NCBI GenBank assembly: GCA_904502025.1
Contig: CAJGDJ010000002.1
Span: 1 to 64,000 of the forward strand
Origin: an uncultured Muribaculaceae bacterium
GTDB taxonomy: Bacteria; Bacteroidota; Bacteroidia; Bacteroidales; Muribaculaceae
Length of the DNA: 64,000 nucleotides
Reading direction: 5' to 3'
The position numbers and the translations under genes were made by a program. This document shows, one piece after another, positions 62,705 through 64,000 of the stretch. How positions within the stretch are numbered: position 1 is the first letter of the stretch; every line of letters starts with the position of its first letter. The notes beneath the pieces are model-generated. The model did no database searches. It was given only the letters and a program-made list of their open reading frames with translations, and was not told the DNA's origin.

Positions 62705-63838
62705 ATGGAGAAAAGAAATTATGCAATTGATATTGCTCGTGGTTTTGCAATAATATTAATGGTTATTGGTCATTCTGAGATGCCCGGGCTTTTGATGCGT
62801 TCAATCTATCTTTTTCACATGCCTGTGTTTTTTATTTCGGCAGGCTATTTCTTTAAGCTTTCGGCTCTCGATAATCCTTGCGATTTTATCAAAAAGCGGT
62901 TCAAAGGTCTATATGTCCCTTTTGTGAAATATAGTCTTTTCTTTTTATTGATTCATAATTTAATGTTTAAGTGGGGCATAATGAATGAGGTGTATGGCAA
63001 TTGGGAAAATGGCGTTACTCACCCTTATTCATGGCACCAGTTTTGGCAAAGAATGATATATATCGTAACGTCGATGGAAGGTTATGATGAGTTTCTTGCC
63101 GGAGCATTTTGGTTTTTTAGAGCGTTATTGGTGGCAAGTATAGTGTTTTTGGTTCTATACAAACTTCTCAACAAAGTGAAGTTTTTACACAATCGCACCA
63201 CTACAATTCCTGTTATGATTTGCCTAATGGCTATCGGATTAGGGCTTGCCCTATCGTGCGAACGACTAAAAATATCGATGCCTCAAGGAGGATTTCGCGA
63301 CACTATGGGTGTGTTTTTCTTTGGTGTGGGCGTGTTATATCGCAAATATGAATCAAAAATAGGACATCATCTTGTGTGGGCATTGGTGGGAGCTGTTATT
63401 ATAATTGGGGCATCACTATTGAAATGGCATGGAATGAATGTACGTCCCACTGCTTTTGACCCTCTCACTCTCCCAATTACCGGTATTGCCGGTTGGATTA
63501 TGACTTACAATATTTCATACCATATTGCCCAATTAAAACCTTCTAAATTTTCACGTTTCATTGCCTATTGTGGAAATAACAGTTTGTATATATTGGTGTG
63601 GCACATTTGTGCATTTAAGATAGTTAGTTTGATAAAGATTCTTTACTATGACCTTGATATGCGACAGATTGGTTGTCACATGGTGGTGCATTTTAATTCT
63701 GCTAACGATATATTTTGGGTTTTATACTCAATCGTTGGTGTAGTTGTGCCTATTGGCTGTTATTATCTATATTCAAAATATTTGGCTCCACAACTACCAC
63801 GATTTTTGGGGAAATTACATATCGAATTAAAAAAGTGA
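62705..63838 (+). CDS. Acyltransferase family 3 membrane protein
   Basis: 377 residues from the ATG at 62705 (MEKRNYAIDIARGFAIILMVIGHS). About ten helices; the N-terminal DIARGFAIILMVIGH with its His and the LFHMPVFFISAGYFF segment are hallmarks of acyltransferase_3 enzymes, which O-acetylate surface sugars using a membrane-derived acyl donor. The stretch KGLYVPFVKYSLF matches a decayed fragment near 31217. Probable glycan O-acetyltransferase; substrate unknown. Confidence 0.9.
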   Translation: MEKRNYAIDIARGFAIILMVIGHSEMPGLLMRSIYLFHMPVFFISAGYFFKLSALDNPCDFIKKRFKGLYVPFVKYSLFFLLIHNLMFKWGIMNEVYGNWENGVTHPYSWHQFWQRMIYIVTSMEGYDEFLAGAFWFFRALLVASIVFLVLYKLLNKVKFLHNRTTTIPVMICLMAIGLGLALSCERLKISMPQGGFRDTMGVFFFGVGVLYRKYESKIGHHLVWALVGAVIIIGASLLKWHGMNVRPTAFDPLTLPITGIAGWIMTYNISYHIAQLKPSKFSRFIAYCGNNSLYILVWHICAFKIVSLIKILYYDLDMRQIGCHMVVHFNSANDIFWVLYSIVGVVVPIGCYYLYSKYLAPQLPRFLGKLHIELKK

Positions 63839-63904
63839 AAACATAAAACTTCAATGCACTTTTTTACTCAAAAAATGCAAGTTCGTTCATTTTTTGTGAT
63901 TAAT

Positions 63905-63994
63905 ATGTATAGAGAACCTATAAATGAGCTAATTAAGTGGAAAAATTCCGATAAGATTATAAATTTACCCCTATATGCAGCAAATATGTTGTAA
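63905..63994 (+). pseudogene. Truncated start of an AAA_14-type ATPase
   Basis: A 29-codon frame reads MYREPINELIKWKNSDK, the usual first residues of the AAA_14/DUF4143 ATPases of Bacteroidales, in which a KPLIxxGxRQVGKT P-loop should follow; instead it diverges (IINLPLYAANML) and stops. The junction is near 63955. A remnant is likelier than a real short gene; the window edge prevents checking for the rest. Confidence 0.45.
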
Positions 63995-64000
63995 AATCGC

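Noticed and set aside
1..64000. CRISPR arrays, tRNA and rRNA genes, prophage modules
   Set aside because: No spaced direct repeats of CRISPR type, no TTCGA-type T-loop with cloverleaf context and no phage structural genes were found by reading both strands.

Overview
The window looks like chromosomal DNA of a Bacteroidales bacterium, probably close to Muribaculaceae or Prevotellaceae; family level is inference. Signs are the repeated TAnnTTTG -7 promoter boxes (several with a TTTG box 18-20 bases upstream), weak Shine-Dalgarno signals, low GC, and typical lineage genes: a DUF2723 membrane protein, long LepB with WbqC, DUF4112, DUF5723, lipobox lipoproteins with a Cys early in the chain, a Lys9-type carboxynorspermidine dehydrogenase, and secreted proteins ending in a YYNLxGxKVxNPxxGIFIK tail. 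No rRNA, tRNA or CRISPR array was seen.

Layout. 0-6.6 kb: methyltransferase tail, tail-bearing secreted protein, giant DUF2723 protein, polysaccharide deacetylase and queG. 6.6-8.6 kb: a Fic protein behind an unusual repeat-studded promoter, a strongly structured RNA candidate with its own promoter and terminator-like 3' end, and a small lipoprotein. 8.7-13.5 kb (minus): a four-gene export operon (TolC, HlyD, two ABC-2 permeases, no ATPase). 13.7-16.5 kb: DUF4112 protein, outer-membrane barrel and two lipoproteins. 16.7-25.7 kb: sdaA facing the minus operon dapB-lepB-wbqC, then the minus operon ybeY-mnmG-apt-uvrC with a perfect parS-type site between mnmG and apt. 26-28.6 kb: membrane protein, AlkD-type protein and O-acetylhomoserine sulfhydrylase.

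28.6-36.6 kb is an AT-rich surface-glycan region: a palindromic MITE-like element, two family 2 glycosyltransferases on plus, a dead acyltransferase fragment, and a minus operon of an MsbA-like exporter with three glycosyltransferases. 36.8-47.2 kb returns to housekeeping and membrane genes: a uridine-kinase-family protein, a DUF5723/lipoprotein pair, argS, a BI-1 protein, a MATE exporter and a polyamine dehydrogenase. 47.5-54.5 kb holds a LytS/LytR two-component pair followed by a secreted beta-propeller-like protein and a 1328-residue amidase-like protein, both with strongly biased codon use. 54.6-60.7 kb holds dtd, a MazG-like gene, deoC, small membrane proteins, an OMPLA phospholipase, a DUF4369-like lipoprotein and comM/yifB. 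60.7-64 kb contains a short minus-strand RNA candidate, an epimerase operon, an acyltransferase and, at the edge, the truncated start of an AAA_14-type ATPase.

Most interesting: the phased repeat array around the Fic promoter that recurs inside the Fic gene; the ~265-nt structured RNA at 7889-8154; the ~65-nt minus-strand RNA at 60955-61020; the parS-like site; and three DNA relics (MITE-like palindrome, acyltransferase fragment, ATPase fragment).
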